From assembly GCA_025924815.1 (NCBI GenBank), contig JAICHQ010000011.1, positions 1 through 56,763 on the forward strand: a DNA stretch of 56,763 bases, given 5' to 3'. The notes beneath the pieces were generated by a model. It did no database searches and was not told where the DNA came from. It saw only the letters and a list, made by a program, of their open reading frames with translations. Position 1 is the stretch's first letter, and each line of letters opens with the position of its first letter. Both the position numbers and the translations under genes were made by a program. This document shows positions 34,794 through 43,702 of this stretch, piece by piece. This DNA comes from Nocardioides sp. GTDB taxonomy: Bacteria; Actinomycetota; Actinomycetes; Propionibacteriales; Nocardioidaceae.

Positions 34794-34812
34794 GGTCGAC
34801 CTGGTCGAGACC
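34794..34812 (-). repeat. dispersed 19-bp GGTCTCGAC element, copy D
   Basis: On the minus strand this reads GGTCTCGACCAGGTCGACC. It lies in the divergent intergenic region between the YbhB-like gene and the siroheme synthase gene, where it could touch regulation of either. Confidence 0.7.
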
Positions 34813-34905
34813 AGGTGCTTGAGAACCTACTCCGCGGTCCGGCGACCGATCTCGCCCGTCGGTCGGACCCGGCGCGAACACGACACCACCCGGATCATGG
34901 AGCAC

Positions 34906-36168
34906 ATGGACGACCCCCCGCCGTACCCCTCGGGCCTGCGGCTCGCAGGCCGCCGGGTGGTCGTGGTCGGCGGGGGTCAGGTGGCGCAGCGCCGCCTTCC
35001 GGCGCTGCTCGGCGCGGGCGCGGAGGTCTCGGTGGTCTCCCCACGGGTGACCCCGGCGATCGAGGGGCAGGTTCTCGCCGGTGAGGTGACGTGGGTCGAG
35101 CGAGGGTTCGCCGACGCCGACCTCGACGACACCTGGTACGTCATCGCCGCCACGGACGACCCTGTGGTCAACGAGCAGGTGACCCGCGCGGCCGAGGCGC
35201 GGCGCGTGTTCTGCGTCCGCTCCGACGACGGCGCGAGCGCGACCGCGTGGACCCCTGCCACCGGACGGTACGACGGGCTCACCCTGGCCGTCCTCGGTCG
35301 CCGGGAGCCAAGCCGTACGGCGGCAGTCCGTGACGCGATCGTGTCCGCTCTCCACGAGGGGACCGTCGCGCCGGGTCACCGACGCCCCTCCGTGCCGGGC
35401 GTGACCCTGGTCGGCGGTGGTCCGGGCGATCCGGAGCTGATCTCGGTCGCCGGACGCAAGGCGCTGATGGAGGCCGACGTCGTGGTCGCGGACCGGCTCG
35501 CCCCGCGCGCCCTGCTGGGCGACCTGCCGTCGACGACCGAGGTGGTCGACGTCGCCAAGCTGCCGAGAGGCAGCGCGGCGCGCCAGGAGGAGATCAACCG
35601 CCTGATCGTGGAGCGCGCGCTGTCCGGTCAGCAGGTGGTGCGGTTCAAGGGCGGCGACAGCTTCGTGTTCGGTCGCGGGTTCGAGGAGATCGAGGCCTGC
35701 CGTGCCGCGGGTGTCGCGGTCCAGGTGATCCCCGGGTTGTCGAGCCCCGTGGCCGTCCCCGGCCTGGCCGGGATCCCGGTCACCCATCGGTCGGTGGCCC
35801 ACGACTTCACCGTGGTCTCCGGGCACGTGCCGCCCGGTCATCCGGACTCCCTGGTGGACTGGGACGCGGTGAGCCGGCTCCGTGGCACGCTGCTGCTGAT
35901 GATGGCCGTCGAGAACGCCGATGCCATCGCGGAGTCGCTCCTGGCGAGCGGCCGCGATGCCGGCACGCCGGTCGCCGTCGTCTGCGACGGGTCGATGCCG
36001 GGGGAGCGCACCATCCTCTCGACCCTCGCCGACCTCGGCGCCGACCTCGACCGCTTCGGCGTACGGCCGCCCGCGATCATCGTGGTCGGCACGGTGGTGG
36101 CCGTGGCCCATCCCGGGTTCTACGCCGCCCGGGTCGGCAGCTCCGCGGACAGCCCATGGCACGCCTGA
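34906..36168 (+). CDS. cobA: siroheme synthase fusion: precorrin-2 dehydrogenase and uroporphyrinogen-III C-methyltransferase
   Basis: A two-part enzyme of about 420 residues. The N-terminal 150 residues are a CysG-type NAD-binding domain ([15 protein letters not shown]); the rest is SUMT ([50 protein letters not shown]). It makes precorrin-2 and converts it to sirohydrochlorin for siroheme of nitrite or sulfite reductase. No separate chelatase segment is evident, so the iron insertion step may be done elsewhere. Start is uncertain: ATG at 34906 or 34897. The next gene overlaps its end by 13 bp. Gene symbols cobA or cysG are used for this fusion. Confidence 0.9.
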   Translation: MDDPPPYPSGLRLAGRRVVVVGGGQVAQRRLPALLGAGAEVSVVSPRVTPAIEGQVLAGEVTWVERGFADADLDDTWYVIAATDDPVVNEQVTRAAEARRVFCVRSDDGASATAWTPATGRYDGLTLAVLGRREPSRTAAVRDAIVSALHEGTVAPGHRRPSVPGVTLVGGGPGDPELISVAGRKALMEADVVVADRLAPRALLGDLPSTTEVVDVAKLPRGSAARQEEINRLIVERALSGQQVVRFKGGDSFVFGRGFEEIEACRAAGVAVQVIPGLSSPVAVPGLAGIPVTHRSVAHDFTVVSGHVPPGHPDSLVDWDAVSRLRGTLLLMMAVENADAIAESLLASGRDAGTPVAVVCDGSMPGERTILSTLADLGADLDRFGVRPPAIIVVGTVVAVAHPGFYAARVGSSADSPWHA

Positions 36169-36977
36169 CCGAGGTGAGGGACGCCGACGACCCGCGGCTC
36201 GCCGACTACCGCGACCTGCGCGACGTCCAGCTGCGCACCCATCTCGAGGCCGAGCACGGGCTGTTCCTGGCCGAGGGCGAAAAGGTCGTACGCCGCGCCG
36301 TCGAGGCGGGCTTCACCCCCCGCTCGTTCCTGATGGCCCCGCGCTGGCTGGACGGTCTCGCCGACGTGCTGGCCGCCGGAGATGTGGCCTGCTACGTCGT
36401 GACCGAGGCCCTGGCCGAGCAGGTGACCGGCTTCCATGTGCACCGCGGCGCGCTGGCCTCCCTCGAGCGCCGGCCGCTCCCGTCACTGGACGAGGTGCTG
36501 CAGGACGCTCGCAACGTGCTCGTGCTCGAGGACGTCGTCGACCACACCAACGTCGGCGCGATCTTCCGCTGCGGTGCGGCCTTCGGGTTCGACGCGGTCC
36601 TCCTGGCGCCACGATGCGCCGACCCGCTCTACCGCCGTTCGATCAAGGTGGGGATGGGCGCCGTCTTCTCCACCCCGTGGACCCGGCTCGCGGACTGGTA
36701 CGACGCGCTGCCGGACCTCTCAGCTCGCGGCTTCACCACCGTGGGACTCACCCTGGCCGAGGAGGCCGCACCGATCGAGCAGGCGGTGGCCGGCCTCGAC
36801 CGGGTGGCCCTGGTGCTCGGCTCCGAGGGGCACGGGCTCTCCGCACGCTGGGAGCGGTCCGCGGACCGGCGTGCCGTGATCGCGATGCGCGAGGGCATCG
36901 ACTCGCTCAACGTCGCGGCGGCCGCAGCGGTGGCCTGCTACGTCACCGTCCGCCGCTCACTCCCGACACCGGCGTGA
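36156..36977 (+). CDS. TrmH/SpoU family RNA 2'-O-methyltransferase
   Basis: A 273-residue SPOUT methyltransferase. The N-terminal part (1-100) is a substrate-binding domain ([16 protein letters not shown]) as in RlmB-like enzymes; motif 1 is [13 protein letters not shown], motif 2 [11 protein letters not shown] and motif 3 [14 protein letters not shown]. It probably methylates a ribose in rRNA or tRNA; the exact nucleotide is unknown. ATG at 36156 overlaps the siroheme synthase gene by 13 bp, so the two may be coupled. Confidence 0.9.
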   Translation: MARLTEVRDADDPRLADYRDLRDVQLRTHLEAEHGLFLAEGEKVVRRAVEAGFTPRSFLMAPRWLDGLADVLAAGDVACYVVTEALAEQVTGFHVHRGALASLERRPLPSLDEVLQDARNVLVLEDVVDHTNVGAIFRCGAAFGFDAVLLAPRCADPLYRRSIKVGMGAVFSTPWTRLADWYDALPDLSARGFTTVGLTLAEEAAPIEQAVAGLDRVALVLGSEGHGLSARWERSADRRAVIAMREGIDSLNVAAAAAVACYVTVRRSLPTPA

Positions 36978-36985
36978 TCCCGGGT

Positions 36986-37030
36986 CGCGCCGCCCCGAGC
37001 CGGGCCGCCCCGAGCCGGGCCGCCCCGAGC
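36986..37030. repeat. 15-bp tandem repeat, three units
   Basis: Units of CGGGCCGCCCCGAGC at 37001-37015 and 37016-37030 are identical, and the one at 36986-37000 has a single change (CGCGCCGCCCCGAGC). The array lies between convergent genes (TrmH-like and APC permease) and could vary in copy number or end transcription through its GC-rich structure. Confidence 0.75.
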
Positions 37031-37062
37031 TGGTGACCTGTGCGCGGCACCCGCGGTCCGGT

Positions 37063-38760
37063 TCAGAGGGCGACCGGCGGCTCCAGCGGCTCCTCGTGCT
37101 CGGTCTCGTCGAGGATCTCCTGCACCCGCTCGCCGGGGAGCTGGCAGTACCACGCCACCGCGAGAACGACGATCGTCAGGACGATGTTGGCCAGGACGCC
37201 ACCGTTGAAGCCGTAGACGTTCGCCTCCCCGGCGTCGACCCCGGCTGTGCCCGAGTAGCTGCCGAGATAGCTGACGAGGGTGATGCCGGCAAACCAGACG
37301 AGCACCCACCAGCCGTGCTTGAAGTCGAGCCGTGGCGCCCGCTTGTTGGTGTCGGTGACCGTGAAGATCACGAGGAGGACGTAGCCGATCGCGACGGCGA
37401 TCATCATCTTCCAGACCTGGTCCCAGCCGGCCCAGTACATGATCAGGTTGGTCGACAGCAGGGCCAGCGGCGCGACGACCCACACCCAGGGCTGCCGGTA
37501 GGGCCGCTCCTGGTCAGGGATCTGCTTGCGGAACGTCAGCAGCGCGATCGCGCCGCTGCCGAACGACAGCACGGTCAGCGACGTGACGATGCCGACCAGA
37601 GCCTGCCAGCTCGGGAACGGCAGGAAGAATACGCAGCCGACGATCCACGCCAGGATCAGGCTCGGCCACGGCACGCCGTTGTCGTTGACCTTGGCCAGGA
37701 TGGCGGGCGCGTTCCGGTTGCGGCCCATCGCGTAGGACATCCGCGCGGTGACGCTGGTGTAGATCAGGCCGGTGTCGCCGGGGGAGATGAACGCGTCGGC
37801 GTACAGCAGTCCGGCGAGCCAGCTCATGCCCAGCACCGTCGCGAGGGTCGCCAGCGGACTGAAGTTGCCCGCGTCCGTGCCGGTCTGGATCAGGCTGCCC
37901 ACGTCGTGCCACCCGTGCTGCCGGAGCGCGCCGGGATCCTGGGCGCCGATGAAGGCGACCTGCAGGAGGATGTAGAGGACGCCGCAGATGAGCACCGAGC
38001 CGATCAGGGTCAACGGGACGTTGCGGCGGGGGTTGTCGGTCTCGCCGGCCAGCTCGATGCCCTGCCGCCAGCCCAGGAAGGAGAACGCGATGCCCGCGGC
38101 CGGGATGGCCTCGAAGGCGCTCTTGAGGCCGTACGGCGCGAACCCGTTGCCGTCGGTGGTGTCCAGGCTGAAGTTGGAGGCATGGAAGGCGCTCACCGTC
38201 ACCGCCACGATCACCAGGACGATCATCGCCAGCTTCCACCAGACCAGCACGTTGTTGATCCGCGCGAACCACCGCACCCCGAAGTAGTTGACGAGGACGA
38301 ACAGCGCCATGATCAGAATGGCGATGACCAGGCCGGCGGGCTTCAAGGTCGCGTTGTCGTTCTCCAGCCAGTGCACGTAGGAGCTGGCGTAGGTCAGCAC
38401 CGCGGAGACCTCCACGGAGGCGACCGCGGCACAGGCGAGCCAGGTCACCCAGCCCATCGAGAAGCTGGCGAACGAGCCCCACGCGTAGTGGGGGTAGCGG
38501 GCGACGCCGCCGCTGCGGGGGAACATCACCCCGAGCTCGGCGTAGCTGAGCCCGATGAAGGCGAACATGATCGTGCCGGCGACCCAGGAGATGATCGCCG
38601 CCGGGCCGGCCTGCTCCGAGGCGTGCAGCGAGCTGAACAGCCAGCCGGAGCCGATGATCGAGCCGATCGCGGTGAACAGCAGGCCGATCGTGCCGAATTC
38701 CTTCTTCAGACGGGGATCATCGCCGGCCAGATGGTCCCGCTGCGGTGCCTCTGTCGTCAT
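37063..38760 (-). CDS. APC superfamily amino acid permease
   Basis: A 565-residue permease with about twelve helices. Features include GLLFTAIGSIIGSGWLFSS, the APC motif with GIELAGETDNPRRNVP and the DTGLIYTSVTARMSYAMGRN stretch, which resemble the actinobacterial AAT/YfnA-like branch. Its substrate is unknown. ATG at 38760 has GGAGGG 5-6 nt upstream; the open frame extends a little further without conservation. It has a long intergenic upstream region with a plausible promoter and possible operator at 38849-38877. Confidence 0.9.
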   Translation of the reverse strand: MTTEAPQRDHLAGDDPRLKKEFGTIGLLFTAIGSIIGSGWLFSSLHASEQAGPAAIISWVAGTIMFAFIGLSYAELGVMFPRSGGVARYPHYAWGSFASFSMGWVTWLACAAVASVEVSAVLTYASSYVHWLENDNATLKPAGLVIAILIMALFVLVNYFGVRWFARINNVLVWWKLAMIVLVIVAVTVSAFHASNFSLDTTDGNGFAPYGLKSAFEAIPAAGIAFSFLGWRQGIELAGETDNPRRNVPLTLIGSVLICGVLYILLQVAFIGAQDPGALRQHGWHDVGSLIQTGTDAGNFSPLATLATVLGMSWLAGLLYADAFISPGDTGLIYTSVTARMSYAMGRNRNAPAILAKVNDNGVPWPSLILAWIVGCVFFLPFPSWQALVGIVTSLTVLSFGSGAIALLTFRKQIPDQERPYRQPWVWVVAPLALLSTNLIMYWAGWDQVWKMMIAVAIGYVLLVIFTVTDTNKRAPRLDFKHGWWVLVWFAGITLVSYLGSYSGTAGVDAGEANVYGFNGGVLANIVLTIVVLAVAWYCQLPGERVQEILDETEHEEPLEPPVAL

Positions 38761-38848
38761 TCCAGCCCTCCACCTCTCGTTACGGCGCACCGTGGCGGCC
38801 GATCGTTGCCCTGGTGGTGCCGAGCCGGCCGGGCGGACAGTGCGCAAT

Positions 38849-38877
38849 CACGTTAGCCTGAAATACATCGTATGACG
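38849..38877 (-). promoter_or_regulatory. predicted promoter and possible operator of the APC permease gene
   Basis: On the minus strand TCGTCA (38877-38872) and TAACGT (38854-38849) are 17 bp apart. The spacer holds the palindrome ATACATCGTAT (38862-38872), typical in form of a repressor site. An 80-nt leader precedes the ATG at 38760. The area is the AT-richest part of this region. The rest of the 250-bp gap (38761-39010) shows no gene. Confidence 0.4.
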
Positions 38878-39010
38878 AGATATTCGTGCCCCGTCGGAAT
38901 GTCGTGCGCCTGTGCGCGCTCCGCCGGTGTTGGAGCCGGCCGCGGCCGGACGAGCGCGCACCAGAGCCGTGAGGGACACGAGGACACACGGGCCCGGCGG
39001 AGGGCGACGG

Positions 39011-39616
39011 TCAGGAGATCGAGGTGACCGGCCAGTCCTCGGGGTACAGGCCGGCGGCCTTCTCGTGGGCCTTCTGCAGCTTCTTGCGCAGGCGCGTCGA
39101 CAGCCGGTCACCGAAGACCGTGCCGTAGGTGTGGTCGGTCTCGTGCTGGAGGCAACGAGCCAGCATGCCCTCGCCACTGAACGTCACCGCGGTCCCGTCC
39201 AGCCCGGTCCCGTGCACGGTCGCGAGATCGGGGCGGGCCAGCGGGGCATAGCCCCCCGGCAGCGACAGGCACCCCTCGTCGTCCTCGTCGAGCCTCCGGT
39301 CGCGCCCCTCGGGCAGGGTCAGCACCGGGTTGCAGACCACCCCGAGCGTGTGCCGGCCCGTGGTGTCGTGACAGTCGAAGACGAACACGCGCAGGTCGAC
39401 CCCGATCTGGCAGGCCGCGAGCCCGACCCCGTCGGCGGCGTACATCGTCGCCGTCAGGTCCGCGACCAGCGACCTCAGCCCGTCGTCGTACGCCGTCACG
39501 TCCGCCTGCCGGCGGTGCATGACAGGGGTTCCCCAACGGACGACGGGCCGGACGGTGCCGTTCGCCGGGAGGGGCCCGTACGGCGCGTGGGCGGGCGCGG
39601 AGGCATCGAGCGGCAT
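39011..39616 (-). CDS. def: peptide deformylase
   Basis: Removes the N-terminal formyl group from nascent peptides at the ribosome exit. The 201-residue protein has all three motifs: GVGLAACQ (63-70), EGCLSLPG (114-121, metal ligand Cys116) and QHETDH (157-162, with two His ligands and catalytic Glu159). It has a longer N-terminal extension than E. coli Def. The ATG at 39616 lies 6 nt after a TAGGAT box (CACTAGGAT), a leaderless arrangement. Confidence 0.95.
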   Translation of the reverse strand: MPLDASAPAHAPYGPLPANGTVRPVVRWGTPVMHRRQADVTAYDDGLRSLVADLTATMYAADGVGLAACQIGVDLRVFVFDCHDTTGRHTLGVVCNPVLTLPEGRDRRLDEDDEGCLSLPGGYAPLARPDLATVHGTGLDGTAVTFSGEGMLARCLQHETDHTYGTVFGDRLSTRLRKKLQKAHEKAAGLYPEDWPVTSIS

Positions 39617-39697
39617 GGCGAGATCCTAGTGAAGGACCGAGGGCGATCACCTGGACCGAGCTGTGACCGGAAGCACCAGCGCACGTGGTGGAAGTGA

Positions 39698-39718
39698 AAT
39701 GTAACTCCGAGTTACATT
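39698..39718. promoter_or_regulatory. 21-bp perfect palindrome overlapping the acyl-CoA dehydrogenase promoter
   Basis: Arms AATGTAACTC and GAGTTACATT flank a central C, a perfect inverted repeat typical of a TetR-family operator. The right arm contains TACATT (39713-39718), which lies 6 nt before the ATG at 39725 and so serves as -10 of a leaderless transcript; the left arm offers the mirror-image box on the minus strand. A bound dimer would block RNA polymerase. No regulator gene lies nearby. Confidence 0.75.
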
Positions 39719-39724
39719 GGCCCG

Positions 39725-41137
39725 ATGCTGCTCCTCAAGAACCTCCGGCTCGGCTCGCACCCCGGCGGCCGGCACGGCATCGCCGGCGGCGAGTCCCGGG
39801 ACGCCATCGGGTACGCCGTCGCCGCGCTGAACCGCCTCGCCCGCAGCGACCTCCTGGACAGGATGGGGCTGCGCAAGCAGACGGAGCACGCGGTCTTCAC
39901 ACTCACCCGAGGGGGGTTCCGCACGGCCACGTCGGCCGGTCGGGTGTTCGCCCGGGCCGGCAAGCGCGGCCGGGCCGGCCACCGGGCGCCCCATGCGCCC
40001 TCCCGCGAGGTCTTCGACCTGACACCCACCGACGACGAGCAGATGCTGGTCGACGTGGTCACCGAGCTCGCGACCGAGATCGTGCGTCCGGCGGCGATCG
40101 ATGCCGACGCCGCCTGCGCGGCGCCGACCGAGGTCCTCCGGGCCGCCGACGAGATCGGCCTCCCGCTCCTGGGCGTGCCGGAGTCGCTCGGCGGTGTCTC
40201 CGAGGAGCGCGCGGTCCTGGCCGGGACGCTCGTGGCCGAGGCCCTCGCCCGGGGAGACCTCGGCCTCGCCGTCGCCGCTCTCGCCCCCGGGGCCGTCGCG
40301 ACGGCGATCGCCACCTGGGGCACCGACGAGCAGCAGCAGACGTACCTGCCCGCGTTCACCGACCCGGGCGCCGACGCCGGGGTGCCCGCGGCATCGCTGG
40401 CGCTCACCGAGCCGCGCGCGCTCTTCGACGCCCTGGACCCGCAGACCACCGCCCGACGCGACGGTGACGCACTGGTGCTCGACGGCGTGAAGTCGATGGT
40501 CCCGCGCGGCGCCGCGGCCGAGCTGTTCGTCGTCGGAGCCCGCGTGCTCGGTGGTCGGGGCGATCCACCGGGCGGGGCCAACGTGCTCGTGATCGTGGAG
40601 GCCGGCACCGCGGGGCTCTCGGTCGAGGCCGACCCGGCCATGGGTGTCCGCGCCGCGTCCCTCACCACCCTCACCCTCGACGGCGTCCGGGTCCCCGAGA
40701 GCCAGGTGCTCGGCGCGGTCGACGGCACGACGTACGCCGAGTGCGTGCGGCTGTCGCGGATCGCATGGTGCGCGCTCTCGGTCGGCGTCGGCCAGGCGGT
40801 GCTCGACTACGTCACGCCGTACGTCAAGGAGCGCCAGGCGTTCGGCGAGCCGATCGCCCATCGTCAGTCCGTGGCGTTCATGGTCGCCGACATCGCCATC
40901 GAGCTGCAGGCGATGCGGCTGCTCACCTGGAAGGCCGCCGGACGTGCGGCCGCCGGCCAGGACGTCGCGCGCGACGTGGCGCTGGCCCGCCGGCTCTGTG
41001 CCGAGAAGGGCATGCAGATCGGGCTGGACGGTGTGCAGCTGCTCGGCGGCCACGGCTTCGTCAAGGAGCATCCGGTCGAGCGGTGGTACCGCGACCTCCG
41101 AGCCATCTCGATCATGGAAGGCGGGGTGCTGGTCTGA
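39725..41137 (+). CDS. acyl-CoA dehydrogenase (FadE-type), N-terminally extended
   Basis: A 470-residue flavoenzyme. The ACAD core begins near residue 100 (LTPTDDEQMLVDVV) and includes SLALTEP, GVKSMVPRGAAAELFVVGAR, the KERQAFGEPIAHRQSV helix and LLGGHGFVKEHPVERWYRDLRAISIMEGG; the glutamate of IMEGG sits where FadE proteins have the catalytic base. The first 100 residues form a basic extension not found in classical FadE. Start ATG 39725 follows the palindrome-embedded -10 by 6 nt. It is cotranscribed with a second ACAD gene 49 bp downstream; such pairs can form heteromeric enzymes. Confidence 0.88.
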   Translation: MLLLKNLRLGSHPGGRHGIAGGESRDAIGYAVAALNRLARSDLLDRMGLRKQTEHAVFTLTRGGFRTATSAGRVFARAGKRGRAGHRAPHAPSREVFDLTPTDDEQMLVDVVTELATEIVRPAAIDADAACAAPTEVLRAADEIGLPLLGVPESLGGVSEERAVLAGTLVAEALARGDLGLAVAALAPGAVATAIATWGTDEQQQTYLPAFTDPGADAGVPAASLALTEPRALFDALDPQTTARRDGDALVLDGVKSMVPRGAAAELFVVGARVLGGRGDPPGGANVLVIVEAGTAGLSVEADPAMGVRAASLTTLTLDGVRVPESQVLGAVDGTTYAECVRLSRIAWCALSVGVGQAVLDYVTPYVKERQAFGEPIAHRQSVAFMVADIAIELQAMRLLTWKAAGRAAAGQDVARDVALARRLCAEKGMQIGLDGVQLLGGHGFVKEHPVERWYRDLRAISIMEGGVLV

Positions 41138-41186
41138 TGCCCTCCGTGACGCTCGCACAGCAGGAACCGAATGAGGGAGGAACGCC

Positions 41187-42407
41187 GTGATCTCGCTCGA
41201 CGACCCCCAGAAGCTCCGTCCTCTGCGCGACCAGGCGCACCAGGTGGCGATGAACATGCTGCGGCCGATCAGCCGCACCTACGACCGGGCCGAGCACACC
41301 TATCCCCAGGAGCTCGACCTGCTGGCCGCCATGATCGACGGTCTGTCCGAGTCGGGTGCGAGCTCGGGTGCGGGCGCGTCCGGGGTGAAGCGCGACGAGA
41401 CCCAGGACGACGACTCCGGCGCCGCAGTGAGGAACGGCGCCAACCTCGCGTCGGTGATGGGCATCGCCGAGATGTGCTGGGGCGACGTGGGGCTGCTGCT
41501 CTCGCTGCCCCGGCAGGGGCTGGGCAACTCCGCCATCGCCTCGGTCGGCACGGCCGCGCAGCAGGAGCGCTTCGCCGGACTCTGGGCCTCGATGGCGATC
41601 ACCGAGCCCGATGCCGGCTCCGACTCGGCCTCCATCCGCACCACGGCGGTGCTCGACGGCGATGCCTACGTCCTCAACGGGGAGAAGATCTTCGTGACCT
41701 CGGGCGAGCGGTCCGATGCGGTGGTGGTCTGGGCCACCCTGGACCGCAACCTCGGTCGGCCCGCCATCAAGTCGTTCGTGGTGCCCAAGGGCACGCCAGG
41801 GATGAGCGTCGAGCGTCTCGAGGACAAGCTCGGCATCCGCGCCTCCGACACCGCGACCATCCGCTTCGAGGACTGTCGCGTCCCGCCCGACCACCTGCTC
41901 GGCTCACCCGAGATCGACACCGGCCAGGGGTTCGCGGGTGCGATGGCGACCTTCGACAACACCCGGCCACTGGTGGCTGCGATGGCCGTCGGCTGTGCCC
42001 AGGCTGCCCTCGACCTCACCCGCGACCTCCTCGCGCAGGCGGGCGTCGTCATCGACTACGACCGTCCGGCCATGGCTCAGAGCGCCGCCGCGGCCAAGCT
42101 CCTCCAGATGGAGGCGGACTGGGAGGCCGCCCGGTTGCTGATGCTCCAGGCCGCCTGGATGGCCGACAACCGACGGGCCAACGCCCTGGAGGCGTCGATG
42201 GCCAAGGCCAAGGCCGGCCGGATGGCCTCCGACGTCACCCTGTCGTGCGTCGAGCTGTGCGGCTCCGTGGGCTACAGCGAGGGCGAGCTCCTGGAGAAGT
42301 GGGCCCGCGACTCCAAGATCCTCGACATCTTCGAGGGCACCCAGCAGATCCAGCAGCTGATCGTCGCGAGGCGGGTGCTCGGGCTGTCCAGCGCCGAGCT
42401 GAGGTAG
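41187..42407 (+). CDS. acyl-CoA dehydrogenase
   Basis: A 406-residue ACAD with AITEPDAGSDSASIRTTA, VLNGEKIFVTSGERSD, TATIRFEDCRVP and the C-terminal KILDIFEGTQQIQQLIVARR, which carries the catalytic glutamate in IFEGT. It lacks nothing obvious and may be the catalytic partner of the upstream gene. An unusual Ser/Gly/Ala-rich insert lies at about residues 53-78. GTG at 41187 has GGGAGGAA 5-6 nt upstream. Fatty acid or branched acyl-CoA beta-oxidation is likely; substrate unknown. Confidence 0.93.
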   Translation: MISLDDPQKLRPLRDQAHQVAMNMLRPISRTYDRAEHTYPQELDLLAAMIDGLSESGASSGAGASGVKRDETQDDDSGAAVRNGANLASVMGIAEMCWGDVGLLLSLPRQGLGNSAIASVGTAAQQERFAGLWASMAITEPDAGSDSASIRTTAVLDGDAYVLNGEKIFVTSGERSDAVVVWATLDRNLGRPAIKSFVVPKGTPGMSVERLEDKLGIRASDTATIRFEDCRVPPDHLLGSPEIDTGQGFAGAMATFDNTRPLVAAMAVGCAQAALDLTRDLLAQAGVVIDYDRPAMAQSAAAAKLLQMEADWEAARLLMLQAAWMADNRRANALEASMAKAKAGRMASDVTLSCVELCGSVGYSEGELLEKWARDSKILDIFEGTQQIQQLIVARRVLGLSSAELR

Positions 42408-42434
42408 CTCCGAGCGTCGTCCTCGGCCCGGAGC

Positions 42435-43529
42435 TCAGCCGTCGCTCTCGAGCCGGGCCGCGTCGCCCGGCGTGGCCAGGAGGTATGCCGGCCGAGTCAG
42501 GTCGGCGTCGGCGAACGCGCCGGTGACCGCGGTCCGTACGTCGTCGACCACCGACCGGGGGACCAGTGCGAGGGCCGAGCCACCGAAGCCGCCGCCGGTC
42601 ATCCGGGCACCCAGCGCCCCCGCCGCCCGGGCGGTCTCGACCGCGAGGTCGAGCTCGCGGCACGAGATCTCGAAGTCGTCGCGCATCGACACGTGGGACG
42701 CGTCGAGCACCTCGGCGAGTCGCTCCCAGCTCCGGTCGCCGATCGCACCGACCGCGGCGAGCACGCGGAGGTTCTCGCTGACGACATGCCGGGCGCGGCG
42801 CCGCAGCATCGGGTCGTCGAGCACCTCGACCCCGGCCGGGTCGACGTCGCGCAGGCTGCTCACGCCCAGCGCACGGGCGGCGTCGGCGCTCTCGGTACGC
42901 CGGTTCCCGTAGCTGCCGTCGGTCAGGGCGTGGCTGACCCGGGTGTCGATCACCAGCAGTACCAGCCCGGCGTCGTCCAGCGGCAGCTCGACCGACGTGG
43001 CGCTCCCGTCGCTGAAGTCGAGCAGCAGCGCGTGACCACGTTCGGCGAGCATCGCGACGGTCTGGTCCATGCCGCCGGTGGGCGCGCCGACGTAGTCGTT
43101 CTCCGCCCGGATGCAGGCGTCGGCGAGCCGGCGGCGAACGGCGCGGTCGTCGAGCTCGAGCCCCAGCACGCCGGCCAGGGCGGTCGCCACCGAGCACTCC
43201 AGGGCGGCGGAGCTGGAGAGTCCGGCCCCGAGCGGGACGTCGGAGTCGATCGTGGCCTCGAAGCCGGGCACGTCGTGCCCGTCGTCGCGCAGCGCCTGGA
43301 CGACGCCCGCGACGTAGGCCGCCCATCCCTCGGGATGCTCCTCGGCGCGACCCTCCCAGTCGGAATCCTCCTGGGCGCTGGTCAGGCTGAGGACGTCGTC
43401 CGCCCGGGGCACCAGGGAGACCGACGTGCGCTGGGGGAGTGCGAGCGGCAGGCAGAGCCCATCGTTGTAGTCGGTGTGCTCGCCGATCAGGTTGACCCGG
43501 CCGGGGGCCGAGGCGACGATCGCGGACAT
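42435..43529 (-). CDS. galK: galactokinase GalK
   Basis: A 364-residue GHMP kinase that phosphorylates galactose at C1 in the Leloir pathway. It has the GalK signature GRVNLIGEHTDYNDG (10-24), the ATP motif VPLGAGLSSSAALE, and TGGGFGGSALALV near the C-terminus. No galT or galE is adjacent. ATG at 43529 lies 7 nt after a TAGGCT box within CACTAGGCT; a longer open frame upstream is not conserved. Flanked by an unrelated LysR-like gene. Confidence 0.94.
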   Translation of the reverse strand: MSAIVASAPGRVNLIGEHTDYNDGLCLPLALPQRTSVSLVPRADDVLSLTSAQEDSDWEGRAEEHPEGWAAYVAGVVQALRDDGHDVPGFEATIDSDVPLGAGLSSSAALECSVATALAGVLGLELDDRAVRRRLADACIRAENDYVGAPTGGMDQTVAMLAERGHALLLDFSDGSATSVELPLDDAGLVLLVIDTRVSHALTDGSYGNRRTESADAARALGVSSLRDVDPAGVEVLDDPMLRRRARHVVSENLRVLAAVGAIGDRSWERLAEVLDASHVSMRDDFEISCRELDLAVETARAAGALGARMTGGGFGGSALALVPRSVVDDVRTAVTGAFADADLTRPAYLLATPGDAARLESDG

Positions 43530-43702
43530 GGCCGGCAGCCTAGTGTCGTGCGGCGAGAGCTCGTGTGTGGTTCGCGCGCCCGTGGCAGACACGTGCTGAC
43601 TGTCGACGCTCGCGAGACGACCGGGTAGGGCGTCGCGCCGGCGCCTTGCGGTGCACGCACCTTCGAGCACGCAACCCGACCAACGACTTCCGAGTCAGGA
43701 CA

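Noticed and set aside
37033..38856. Plus-strand 607-residue ORF opposite the APC permease
   Set aside because: Complementary-frame shadow of a permease with clear membrane helices.
43530..43702. A coding gene between galK and the LysR-like gene
   Set aside because: Open frames there are Arg-rich and lack a ribosome binding site or homology; the stretch is read as intergenic.
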